Part shown: positions 31,039 to 39,851 of the stretch, one piece after another
Numbering within the stretch: the first letter of the stretch is position 1
How the letters are laid out: each line of letters begins with the position of its first letter
Source of the DNA: Clostridia bacterium
GTDB taxonomy: Bacteria > Bacillota > Clostridia > Oscillospirales > Acutalibacteraceae
DNA length: 53,321 nucleotides
NCBI GenBank assembly: GCA_017407645.1
Contig: JAFQWE010000008.1
Span: forward strand, 1 to 53,321
Direction of reading: 5' to 3'
Program-made: the position numbers and the translations under genes
The notes under the pieces: generated by a model
The model's input: only the letters and a program-made list of their open reading frames with translations
What the model was told of the DNA's origin: nothing
The model's database searches: none

Positions 31039-32019
31039 TTATTTAAGTTTGCTTTTTATTTTCATACAAAGATTGGTCAAAAAGTAAAGTTTACGTCTGT
31101 TAAACTGCAAAATCAGTTTTTTGTTAGAGGTAAGGCAAGGCATATATTTGTTATTATAAAGCCCGTCAAAGCCTGACAAGTATTCATCAAGCTTTTGAAT
31201 TACCGCCCTTTTATCCTTTGCCTTGCTTTGCGCCACGCGGGTAACGGTTGCAACGGCAATATGGTCAACTACCAAAAAGGCAAATTCTTCCCTTGTTTTG
31301 TCGTATACTCCCTTTTGCTTGAAATAAGAGATTACATCCTCAAAGGCATCTATAATTTCAAGATTGCGGGCGGCATTGCCGTTATTCATCGTGGAGCCTG
31401 CCCGTTGCACGTAGTAAACAAGAGGCTCATCAATATAGGTGATTTTATGGGCATTCAAATAAAGCTTTGGTATAAGGCGCATATCCTCGTACCACACCCT
31501 TGTGGCAAAGCTCAGGTCACCGAAAACGGAGCGTCTGAAAAGCTTGCCCCAAGGAGCCACCCGATTAAACAAAATTTGTGGTGACTCAAAAATATTTGTT
31601 GTGCCGTTGGTAACGTTGTTGCCCATTTTTGCAATAACCGTTCCGTCCTCTTTAACGTCGTAACAGGCGCAAGCCACAATATCACTGTCGTTGGACTCAG
31701 CAGCCGCCGCCAGTTTTTCAATACAGTCGGGGGCAACGTAGTCATCACTGTCCAAAAAGGCAACATATTCGCCCTGCGCCTTTTCCAAACCGAAATTGCG
31801 AGCGCCGCCCTGACCGCTGTTTTCAATGGTATAGGCGGTAAAGTTGGGATTGCTTGCAACGTAGCGGTCAATAATTTGTGCCGAATTATCGGTGCTTCCG
31901 TCGTTAACAATAACAACCTCTAAATCAGCATAGGTTTGTGACGCCACCGAATCAAGACAGCGGGGAAGAAATTTTTCAACGTTATAAACGGGGATAATTA
32001 AACTAATTTTCAAATTCAT
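31039..32019 (-). CDS. family 2 glycosyltransferase
   Basis: 326 residues, GT-A fold. The N-terminus is SLIIPVYNVEKFLPRCLDSV. Further motifs are VVIVNDGSTDNSAQI, ENSGQGGARNFGLEKAQGEYVAFLDSDDYV (metal-binding DSDD near 91) and VAPWGKLFRRSVFG. The ATG shares its A with the TGA stop of the upstream flippase, indicating coupling. Acts in repeat-unit assembly. Confidence 0.9.
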   Translation of the reverse strand: MNLKISLIIPVYNVEKFLPRCLDSVASQTYADLEVVIVNDGSTDNSAQIIDRYVASNPNFTAYTIENSGQGGARNFGLEKAQGEYVAFLDSDDYVAPDCIEKLAAAAESNDSDIVACACYDVKEDGTVIAKMGNNVTNGTTNIFESPQILFNRVAPWGKLFRRSVFGDLSFATRVWYEDMRLIPKLYLNAHKITYIDEPLVYYVQRAGSTMNNGNAARNLEIIDAFEDVISYFKQKGVYDKTREEFAFLVVDHIAVATVTRVAQSKAKDKRAVIQKLDEYLSGFDGLYNNKYMPCLTSNKKLILQFNRRKLYFLTNLCMKIKSKLK

Positions 32020-33473
32020 CAAGCCTTACTTTTAAAAAATTTTGATGCAAAGCCTTTTATCTTTTCAAGAATAAGCAGTGCCGTCTCATTTTTAGTCACA
32101 AGCACAAAGGCAACGTATACAATTACGCCACCCAGAAGCTCTGCCAAAAGCTTAACCACCACGCCGGTCGGCAACAAGGCAATCAGACGAACTGCGCCGT
32201 ACATTACAAGGGAGCCGAGAATTGCGCTCAAATTATCCTTTAGAAGCTTGGGCAGGTCGAACATATCCCTTAAATTCCAATATGACACGGCAAAAACGGT
32301 ACATTCGGCAATAAGACAGGCAATACAGGCGCCGTAGGTCTGGAAGAAGGGAATAAGCACCATATTACTTGCTATGCTAACCATTGCGCCTGCTGTTGTG
32401 GCAAGGGTGTATATCTTTTCTTTGCCGAGAGGCAGAAGCATCTGCACGCCCATAAGACTGTTCATTGATACGATAAACACAAGCACGCTGAGTATCTTTA
32501 AAACGGGAGCAACCTCTAAATACTCACTGCCTAAAAAGAAGGGAATAAAGTCGTCTGCCACGCCTAATATGCCAAACATGGCGGGCAATGCGATAAACCA
32601 AGTAAAACTGATAGACTTGTGCACGTAGGCGCGGATTCCCTCTTTATCATTGCTTTGGGAAAGATTGGCAACGCGAGCCATCATAACGTAGCCTACCGAC
32701 TGCAAAACCCCCGTAATCATTCGGGCAATACGTTGACCCTGGTCGTATATACCAACGTTGTCGGTGTTGGTCATCCAACCAAGCATACTGCGGTCAATAA
32801 GGGCGTATATATAGTTCATCGCCTGAGGAATAAGCAGGAAAAAGCTAGGCTTAAGATGCTCAAAAGGCTTTAAGATTTTGCCTTTTCTAAGGTCGACGTA
32901 CTGAGGCAGATAGTAAATCATTATAAGGTTGCCCACAAGGGTGCTAAGCACTGCCATAAGCACGTACCAAGGCAAATCTGCAGGGGTGCGTATAAAGGTG
33001 AAAAGGCAAACCACAAAAATGAATTTTACAACAAGATTGCGCAGCGTTACCTTTTTAAAATCCTCTACACCCTGATAAAACCAAGTTATATCAATGCCGT
33101 TGGCAACAATATTTATAATGTGAATGCGGTAAATATAGGCATTCTCGTTATTGATACAAAGCGCAGGGATATAAACCGCAAGAGTGACCGCCGTAAGCAC
33201 CAATCTTAACAAAATCAGGCCCTTGGTTACACGTGCAAGCTCTTCCTCATCGTCACGAACGTAGGCTACCTTGCGTATGCCGTAAAGGGACGTGCCAAGA
33301 GCGCCTAAAATAATAAAATAGGTTACTATGCTTTCGGTAAAGGAATGTATGCCGTTGGCGTGCAATCCCAAAGTCCTTGCCATATAAGGTGTTGTAATAA
33401 CGGGCAACACCGTAACAAGAACCTGATAAAGCATATTAAAAAATACGTTTTCGGTTACACTTCTTTTTTTCAT
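32019..33473 (-). CDS. wzx: Wzx-type oligosaccharide flippase
   Basis: 484 residues with about 12-14 membrane segments. The N-terminus ENVFFNMLYQVLVTVLPVITTPYMARTLG is typical of the RfbX/Wzx group. The GVEDFKKVTLRNLVVKFIFVV segment and YALIDRSMLGWMT fit the family. It flips the lipid-linked unit made by the genes around it. Starts two bases after the Wzy-like gene and ends on the start codon of the glycosyltransferase. It is the second flippase in the window. Confidence 0.88.
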   Translation of the reverse strand: MKKRSVTENVFFNMLYQVLVTVLPVITTPYMARTLGLHANGIHSFTESIVTYFIILGALGTSLYGIRKVAYVRDDEEELARVTKGLILLRLVLTAVTLAVYIPALCINNENAYIYRIHIINIVANGIDITWFYQGVEDFKKVTLRNLVVKFIFVVCLFTFIRTPADLPWYVLMAVLSTLVGNLIMIYYLPQYVDLRKGKILKPFEHLKPSFFLLIPQAMNYIYALIDRSMLGWMTNTDNVGIYDQGQRIARMITGVLQSVGYVMMARVANLSQSNDKEGIRAYVHKSISFTWFIALPAMFGILGVADDFIPFFLGSEYLEVAPVLKILSVLVFIVSMNSLMGVQMLLPLGKEKIYTLATTAGAMVSIASNMVLIPFFQTYGACIACLIAECTVFAVSYWNLRDMFDLPKLLKDNLSAILGSLVMYGAVRLIALLPTGVVVKLLAELLGGVIVYVAFVLVTKNETALLILEKIKGFASKFFKSKA

Positions 33474-33475
33474 TT

Positions 33476-34897
33476 TTAACCTTCTGTCTTTTTCTTAAAT
33501 AAAGGCTCGGTTCGGCAATAAATAAGAAGCAGAACTATTCCCAAATAAATTGCCACGTTGGGTCGCCTTAGCAAATAGCCTGAATAAATAGCCGATATAA
33601 TCTGCAAGCCTAAAGCCACCAGCACAATAAAGTTAAACAGATTAAAGCTGCCTTTAAAATCGGTTACAAGCTGCTTTATCAGTCGGGCAATAAAATATGC
33701 CATAAGCAGCAAAAACAGTGCCGCGCCAATATATCCGTAATAATACAAAATTGCAGGCGGGTCGTTTTCAAGGTCAAAATTATCGTCCTTGTGTTGCATT
33801 TTTGTGTATTCAAAGCCAACCAAACGGGTGGCAAAATCCGACTCATCCCATACAAGACGGGCATATATCAGTTTTTTAAGACGCATATCCGACAAGCCGT
33901 AGGAATTAAGGTTTTCGCCATATGCATCAAGCACCTTGTCAGGCCCAAAGCGGTCAACAAGATTGGGGTTAATATAGTCTAAATAGAAATATTTGCCCTT
34001 TAACTCCTCTTCATCCTCTTTGTCCTTGTCTTCCTTATCCTCCTCCATCAGTTTATCAAGAGCAGCCTGCTCCTCTAACCGATTGCTTTGAGCGGTACTG
34101 TCGATAATCTGGCGGGGGGAGTAATTATAGCACAAAAGGGATGCCGCAATCAGAAGCACTGCCATTGCGCACTTATAAATCTGGAAACGATTACGCTTTT
34201 CCTTAATGAAGACAAGCTCAACAAAACAAAATCCTGCCACTGCACCGAAGGATGCAAGCATTGCCCCAAAGGTAGCCTTGGTGCCGTTAAGAGTGTACAT
34301 ATAAATCAAAGGCAACATTGTAAGCGGAAAATAATACTTGCAGTATTTTATTGCAAAACACAGCCCAAAAGGAATAAGGCTTGACAAAATTATGCTTTGA
34401 GCATTAGGAATAACATACCAGCCTGTCCATCCCATCTGGAACATTGGATAGGTGCAGTTGCCGCTATTAAGCGCATAGGACAGATAAAATGCAACCACGC
34501 TTGTAATCACATTTATAATAAGGCCTGTCGAAATCTGCTTTAACAAAGATGCCTTTTCATAAAGAAACATAAAGCAGAAAAGTAAAATTGGCATATGAGC
34601 AACCAACAGCATATATTTTACGTCGCTGAATACACCTGCAAAGCCGTCTCGCAGGGTGTTAAGCACGTGCAATGCGCAAAAGCCGACAATCACCGACATT
34701 ACCGCAATGAATTTTTTGCGTTCTTTGGTGAAAAACAACACGTAAAGGGGTAACGCCACTGTGACAGCAAGGCGGAAATATCCTGCCAGTGATACGGCAG
34801 AATCGCTTTGAAAATATGCCAAAATATCTAAAAAGGGCTGTAACGTTAAAAATATGAGAAGCATATTGTTTTTAACAAAATCAATAACTTTTTTCAT
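33476..34897 (-). CDS. wzy: Wzy-type polymerase / O-antigen ligase family protein
   Basis: 473 residues, about 12 membrane segments. A large hydrophilic loop (about 275-380) contains an unusually acidic Lys/Asp/Glu run (DKLMEEDKEDKDKEDEEELK) before the last helices. The loop position fits the catalytic outward loop of O-antigen ligase/polymerase proteins. AAGGAG lies seven bases before the ATG. Its place between a GT2 gene and the flippase supports Wzy. Sequence similarity to known Wzy proteins is always low, so the call rests mainly on topology and context. Confidence 0.72.
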   Translation of the reverse strand: MKKVIDFVKNNMLLIFLTLQPFLDILAYFQSDSAVSLAGYFRLAVTVALPLYVLFFTKERKKFIAVMSVIVGFCALHVLNTLRDGFAGVFSDVKYMLLVAHMPILLFCFMFLYEKASLLKQISTGLIINVITSVVAFYLSYALNSGNCTYPMFQMGWTGWYVIPNAQSIILSSLIPFGLCFAIKYCKYYFPLTMLPLIYMYTLNGTKATFGAMLASFGAVAGFCFVELVFIKEKRNRFQIYKCAMAVLLIAASLLCYNYSPRQIIDSTAQSNRLEEQAALDKLMEEDKEDKDKEDEEELKGKYFYLDYINPNLVDRFGPDKVLDAYGENLNSYGLSDMRLKKLIYARLVWDESDFATRLVGFEYTKMQHKDDNFDLENDPPAILYYYGYIGAALFLLLMAYFIARLIKQLVTDFKGSFNLFNFIVLVALGLQIISAIYSGYLLRRPNVAIYLGIVLLLIYCRTEPLFKKKTEG

Positions 34898-34912
34898 TTT
34901 TACTCTCCTTTT

Positions 34913-35866
34913 TTAATATCCCTTGCTCTTTGCCTTAATACTTAAAATCAACTTAGACAAGCCCGACAGTCCCGCATAATTAAGCAGTGCAATAATCTTG
35001 CGGTTTTTTGCCATTTGGGCGAAAACTGCATCCTTATAAAATTTGGGGTAGCGTTTTTTTACCTCGCTGACCATTTGTTTAATTATCTTGTTTTTATTTT
35101 TGTTCTTTTGGGCTTTCAGACGGTTGACGGTGGTAATAAGCAGGTGGTCAAGATACAAATACTCCAGCACGTCCTTATATTTTTCCGTCATTCCCTTTTC
35201 TTCAACGTATCGGGTCAGGTTGCCAAGCACCGTTAACATATCAAGATTTTTTTCGGCGTTGTTGTTGGTCATTGTGGAAACTTCACGGCAGTGGCAGTGA
35301 TAAAAGCTTTTGTGTATTACACTGATTTTTTCGGTAAGCATCAAATTTTTGGTGGTAAACTCAAAATCCTCATACCACAAGCCCTCAGGAAAGCGTATAT
35401 CCCCCACAAAATCCCGCCTGAAAATTTTGTTGCAGGCAGAGGGAGTTACCGCAAACTTGCTTTCAAACTGTGAGGCGTGATGATAGACGTCGTAGGTGGG
35501 ATAGTGGTCGGTGGTATCGCAAATAACGATATCCGCATCCTCCCCCTTTGCCTTTTCATACATTTCGGTATACATTTCGGCATCCACCCAGTCGTCACTG
35601 TCAACAAAGCCAAGATACTCGCCCTGCGCATACTGAAGGGCAAGGTTTCTTGCCGATGCCTGACCGCCGTTTTCCTTGAAAAATCCCTTTACCTTTTGAG
35701 GATATTTTTCCTCGTATTCTTTGATAATTTGGTCTGAGCCGTCGGTAGAACCGTCGTCAACCACCAAAATCTCTATATCTTCAAGGGTCTGACCCACCAA
35801 GGAGTCAAGACACTGGTGTAAATAATCTTTTGTGTTATAAACAGGAATTATTACACTAACCTTCAT
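34913..35866 (-). CDS. family 2 glycosyltransferase
   Basis: 317 residues, GT-A fold: MKVSVIIPVYNTKDYLHQCL, then EILVVDDGSTDGSDQI, ENGGQASARNLAL and VDSDDWVDAEMYTEMY (metal site DSDD). The ATG at 35866 has CAGGTGA five bases upstream. An in-frame extension to 35896 lacks a site. First gene of the upstream polysaccharide operon, about 30 bases downstream of the predicted transcription start. Confidence 0.9.
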   Translation of the reverse strand: MKVSVIIPVYNTKDYLHQCLDSLVGQTLEDIEILVVDDGSTDGSDQIIKEYEEKYPQKVKGFFKENGGQASARNLALQYAQGEYLGFVDSDDWVDAEMYTEMYEKAKGEDADIVICDTTDHYPTYDVYHHASQFESKFAVTPSACNKIFRRDFVGDIRFPEGLWYEDFEFTTKNLMLTEKISVIHKSFYHCHCREVSTMTNNNAEKNLDMLTVLGNLTRYVEEKGMTEKYKDVLEYLYLDHLLITTVNRLKAQKNKNKNKIIKQMVSEVKKRYPKFYKDAVFAQMAKNRKIIALLNYAGLSGLSKLILSIKAKSKGY

Positions 35867-35900
35867 TTTATTCACCTGCTTTACATAATTATACATAGTG

Positions 35901-35929
35901 AGTATATCATAAAAGCATTTTTATAGCAA
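35901..35929 (-). promoter_or_regulatory. sigma-A promoter of the upstream polysaccharide operon
   Basis: On the minus strand, TTGCTA (35924-35929) and TATACT (35901-35906) are 17 bases apart. No strong terminator is visible before spoIIID, so the transcript could run through spoIIID to its terminator. Confidence 0.65.
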
Positions 35930-35999
35930 GTCTATTTTGGTTTTATGTTAACAAACGGATACAATTTTGTAACCCTCCCCTTTTTTTGACTAATTTTTG

Positions 36000-36028
36000 T
36001 TGCGAAAATTTGTTTGCGGTGGTATTAT
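36000..36028 (+). promoter_or_regulatory. promoter of repeat surface protein 1
   Basis: TTGCGA (36000-36005), 17 bases, TATTAT (36023-36028). The upstream stretch, a TTTTGTAAC patch followed by a pyrimidine run, resembles that before the second paralogue at 39772, so the whole promoter region seems duplicated. Confidence 0.6.
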
Positions 36029-36083
36029 TTATTTGTAAGATTGGGTGCCTACCGCCCATATCAATTGTTAAGGAGGATTAGTT

Positions 36084-39000
36084 ATGAAGAAAAGCAAGTT
36101 TTTAGCGGTTATTATAACTGTAGTTGCTCTTGTTTGTACGTTCACTCTTTTTGCATCTGCAGAGGAGCCTGTTCAAGAAGGCTTTGTCTACGATGCAGAG
36201 GGCGGATACTACGTATTTTATGATTGGGGCAACATAGTAACCGACCGCGAAATTTGGGTTGATCAATACAGAGCAACCTTCCGCTTTGACCAAGAGGGCA
36301 GAATGCTTAACGAAGAGTGGTATCTTGCCGATGACGGCAGCTGGTACTACTACAAGGCGGGCGGCTACCGTGCCGAGAGCGAGTCACTCCAAATCGGCGG
36401 TGTCTACTACGCATTCAATAACGAAGGCGTAATGGTTGACGGCAAGGATGAAGAAATTTATCTTATAGACAAAGACCAGTGGGTGTTTGTTCGCGCCAAA
36501 GCAGGCGGTCCTATCTACGTAAACGAGTGGTATCTTGACCAAAACGGCACCTGGTACTACTACGGTGAAAACGGATACACCACCGAAGGCTTAATGGAAT
36601 ACGGCGGCAACTACTATTACATTGGCTATCGCGGTGAAATGTATGCCGACGGTGAATATAATGTTTATGATGAAGCTACTGATAAGTGGGTTTGGTACCG
36701 CATAAAGCCCAACGGTGTGCTTTATCGCAACGAGTGGTTTGAAAACGACTATTACTACACCGACGACTGCAAAGCCGCACAGGGCTTCTTGGTTGTTGAC
36801 GGTATCGGCCGTTACTTTAGCGAAAGCGGTTGGAAGATGTACGGCGGCTCGTACTTTGACGAAGCAGCAGGCTGCACCTACGTAGTTACCTACAACGGCG
36901 TTGCCGCTAAGCTTAACGCAAACGGTTGGACCTTGGTAGGCAAGGATTACTACTATTGCGAAGATGGTCAGATGTTTACCGACGGCATCTATGAAATAGG
37001 CAATGCAAGCTACTATTTCTACGGTGACGGCATTATGCTTCAGAACGATTATGTTTATGATTACGAAAACAATGCCCGCTACCGTGCAGGTGCAAGCGGT
37101 GCTCTTTACCGTAACCAGTGGGCTCTTTCCGATGAATACGGTTGGGGCTACGACAGATGGGAATACTACGGCGACGATTTCAAAGGCTATGAAGACGGTA
37201 TTTATACCATCGGCGCAGCACAGTATATGTTCAGAAACTATATCGCCCTTTCTGACGAGCTTATAGCCTACGACGGTATTGATGGCGTTTATGTTGCAGA
37301 TAAGAGCTGTGCTCTTACCAAACACAGCAACGGTTGGCTCCTCTTTGACGACACCTGGTATTATGTTGAAAATGACTGCTTGGTCAAAAATGGCATAAAG
37401 CAAATCGGCGATTTCAAGTACGGCTTCGACTATGAAGGCAGAATGTACAGCAACCAATACTTTGAGGTTGAATATTACAACGAATTAGGCGACTATTACG
37501 AATTCTGCTACTATCTTGCAGGCGAAAGCGGTGCAGTTGTTGAAACTCCCGGTTGGGTTGTTGCAGGTCAGTATTACTACTACATAAATGAGGACGGCAC
37601 TCTTTACACAGGTGAATTGGATATTAACGGCACCGTTTACTGTCTCTATCCCCAAATGAACGCCGCTTCTATTGATTACATTTATGAGTATGACGAAGAA
37701 AATGGAACAGATAGCTTCTATCTTTATGCCGTTCTTCCCAATGGCACTTATCAAAAGATAACCGCTTCAGGCTACTATGCAACACCTTACGGCAAGCTGC
37801 TTGTTGAAAACGGCAAGATTTATCAGGGCTGGAAGCAGACAGCAAACGGTGCTTGGTTCTACTTTGACCTTGAGCTTGTTGCAGGCAGAGATGCCTATAT
37901 TGACGATAATATGTACTATTTTGACCATTCGGGCAAAATGGCAGCAGGCGGCTGGATTGATTGCGGCGACACCTTCAAGTATGCCGATGAATACGGCAGA
38001 TTGGCAACAGGTTTCACTAATATTAACGGCACCGATTATATCTTTGATATGACCGACTTGGTTCGCAACAGCTTATATTACAACGAAGACGGTTTCTGGT
38101 ATGTTACCGATGAAACCGGCAGGGCATACAAGATTGGTAAAGAGGGTTGGAATCAAATTAACGATGAGTGGTACTACATTCAGGATGGCAACCTTTGCCG
38201 AGGCGAGACCTACTTGATTGAAAACGATGAAGAGGTTGTTTATTTATTCAATTATGAAACCGGCAAATTGATGACCAACCACTACGACGGCTCTTACTAT
38301 TATGATGAGAACGGCCGCCGCTTTGAAGACGGTTGGGTATATCACAACGGCGGTTGGAGATATTTTGACCCCTACGAGTACTGGTGGGGACTTTACACCA
38401 TTAACGGAATTAACTACTTCTTTGAATACGGCATTATGCTTGCAGATACCACCTATTACGATTTCTCTAGCCAAACCGTTTATGTTATTGATGCTTACGG
38501 CATAGTTGTAAATGAGTTTGATATGGCTGACGGCTTTAGCTACGGAAACGGCAACGCATGGCTCCTTAAGAATGGCATCGGTTATACCGGTTGGTATGGC
38601 GATTGCTACTTCAGAGACGGTGTTATGCTGATTAACCAACTTGAAAAGGTTGACGGCAAAATTTACTACTTCACTCCCAAAGGCACCTATTTGCGTGGTT
38701 GGTATCAGGATGTTGACGGCGAATGGATATATGCCGACCAAAGCGGCGCAGTTGTTACAAATCAGTGGATTCAATCAGGCAGCGCTTGGTACTATGCAGG
38801 TGTATATGGCTGGTGCCTTAACGACGGCGTTGAATATATTGAAGCCGAAGACAGATATGCTTTGTTTAATGAAAACAGCGTATACGTAAAATATATTGAT
38901 TTGGATCCCGAGCTTCCCACAGGCACCGCTAACACATGGAGCTATAAGGATGGCTTCTGGTACTACTTCACCTCAACGGGTGTTGCTGCAAACAGCGATT

Positions 39001-39671
39001 TCCTTTATATCGGCAACGCTTGGTATTACTTCGACTACCAGGGCAAAATGTATGCCGACAGATTTGACTTCAACGGCTTCTACTATCAGGCATCAGGCGC
39101 TCGTCTTGAGGCAACCTGCGAATGGAAGCTTATCAACGGCAAGTGGCTCTATTTTGGCGCTGACGGCAGTGTAGATACAGGTTGGCTGCTTCTTAACGGC
39201 ACAAAATACTTCATTGCAGACAAATGGGGCTATTCCGAATTGAACGGCGAAGAAGAGTTTGATTACGAAATGTATACCGGCTTCCGTCTTATTGACGGTA
39301 AGGTATATCAGTTCTCTGCCGCAGGTGCTTGCTTTGGCGAGTATACCACTAACGGCTGGGTTCAGTTGTACGACGGCAGCTTTGCTTATATCAAAGACGG
39401 CAAGCTGTTGACCGATGGCGTTTACAACATCAACGGCACCGACTACTGCTTCGATTATGATGGCTATATGGTGGTAAACAATTACTACTACGTCGAATCA
39501 ACCGGCAAGTGCGTTTATGCTTCTGCATCAGGTGCTTTGTTGGGCATCGGCTGGCACAACACCGCAGAAGGCTGGGTTTACGTTGATGCTCAGGACGGCG
39601 TGCTAACAAACGGTGTTTACCTTATCAACAACGGCCTTTACTTCTTCAACCACGGTTACTGGGTTTCATAA
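36084..39671 (+). CDS. giant secreted protein of choline/cell-wall-binding-type repeats, paralogue 1
   Basis: 1,195 residues. A signal peptide (MKKSKFLAVIITVVALVCTF, cleavage probably after ASA near residue 26) is followed almost at once by aromatic-rich repeats to the end. The repeat pattern is GW-x(3-6)-GxWYYY-x(3)-G-x(5-8)-G-x-Y-x-I-x-G-x-Y-Y-x-F, with Tyr and Trp forming the usual stacked hairpins of CW_binding_1/choline-binding modules. I see no catalytic or anchoring domain, so about 97 percent of the mature protein is repeat. AAGGAGGA lies seven bases before the ATG. The adjacent choline kinase/cytidylyltransferase operon suggests it binds phosphocholine on surface polymers. Glucan binding is the main alternative for this repeat family. 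Confidence 0.85.
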   Translation: MKKSKFLAVIITVVALVCTFTLFASAEEPVQEGFVYDAEGGYYVFYDWGNIVTDREIWVDQYRATFRFDQEGRMLNEEWYLADDGSWYYYKAGGYRAESESLQIGGVYYAFNNEGVMVDGKDEEIYLIDKDQWVFVRAKAGGPIYVNEWYLDQNGTWYYYGENGYTTEGLMEYGGNYYYIGYRGEMYADGEYNVYDEATDKWVWYRIKPNGVLYRNEWFENDYYYTDDCKAAQGFLVVDGIGRYFSESGWKMYGGSYFDEAAGCTYVVTYNGVAAKLNANGWTLVGKDYYYCEDGQMFTDGIYEIGNASYYFYGDGIMLQNDYVYDYENNARYRAGASGALYRNQWALSDEYGWGYDRWEYYGDDFKGYEDGIYTIGAAQYMFRNYIALSDELIAYDGIDGVYVADKSCALTKHSNGWLLFDDTWYYVENDCLVKNGIKQIGDFKYGFDYEGRMYSNQYFEVEYYNELGDYYEFCYYLAGESGAVVETPGWVVAGQYYYYINEDGTLYTGELDINGTVYCLYPQMNAASIDYIYEYDEENGTDSFYLYAVLPNGTYQKITASGYYATPYGKLLVENGKIYQGWKQTANGAWFYFDLELVAGRDAYIDDNMYYFDHSGKMAAGGWIDCGDTFKYADEYGRLATGFTNINGTDYIFDMTDLVRNSLYYNEDGFWYVTDETGRAYKIGKEGWNQINDEWYYIQDGNLCRGETYLIENDEEVVYLFNYETGKLMTNHYDGSYYYDENGRRFEDGWVYHNGGWRYFDPYEYWWGLYTINGINYFFEYGIMLADTTYYDFSSQTVYVIDAYGIVVNEFDMADGFSYGNGNAWLLKNGIGYTGWYGDCYFRDGVMLINQLEKVDGKIYYFTPKGTYLRGWYQDVDGEWIYADQSGAVVTNQWIQSGSAWYYAGVYGWCLNDGVEYIEAEDRYALFNENSVYVKYIDLDPELPTGTANTWSYKDGFWYYFTSTGVAANSDFLYIGNAWYYFDYQGKMYADRFDFNGFYYQASGARLEATCEWKLINGKWLYFGADGSVDTGWLLLNGTKYFIADKWGYSELNGEEEFDYEMYTGFRLIDGKVYQFSAAGACFGEYTTNGWVQLYDGSFAYIKDGKLLTDGVYNINGTDYCFDYDGYMVVNNYYYVESTGKCVYASASGALLGIGWHNTAEGWVYVDAQDGVLTNGVYLINNGLYFFNHGYWVS

Positions 39672-39691
39672 TTCATAACTGAATAATTTCA

Positions 39692-39729
39692 GCACGGGTA
39701 TTGGTGAAAACCAATGCCCGTGCTTTTTT
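39692..39729 (+). terminator. terminator of repeat surface protein 1
   Basis: GCACGGGTATTGGT pairs with ACCAATGCCCGTGC (one mismatch) across GAAA, followed by TTTTTT. Nearly identical to the hairpin after the second paralogue. Confidence 0.9.
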
Positions 39730-39771
39730 CTTGTCAGTTTTGTAACTTTTTTCTTTTTTTGCCAAATTTGG

Positions 39772-39800
39772 TTGCAAACACCATCTTCAAGTGTTATATT
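39772..39800 (+). promoter_or_regulatory. promoter of repeat surface protein 2
   Basis: TTGCAA (39772-39777), 17 bases, TATATT (39795-39800). It aligns with the promoter at 36000-36028, including the TTTTGTAAC patch about 40 bases upstream. Confidence 0.6.
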
Positions 39801-39851
39801 GGTTTTAGTTGTTGGTCTATTGGCAACAAATAAAATTAAGGAGAAAAAACG

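Noticed and set aside
36591-37457. 288-codon minus-strand open frame opposite the first repeat protein
   Set aside because: It is the mirror of a repeated Tyr/Gly/Asp-rich coding pattern, has no ribosome site and lies wholly inside a well-supported gene.
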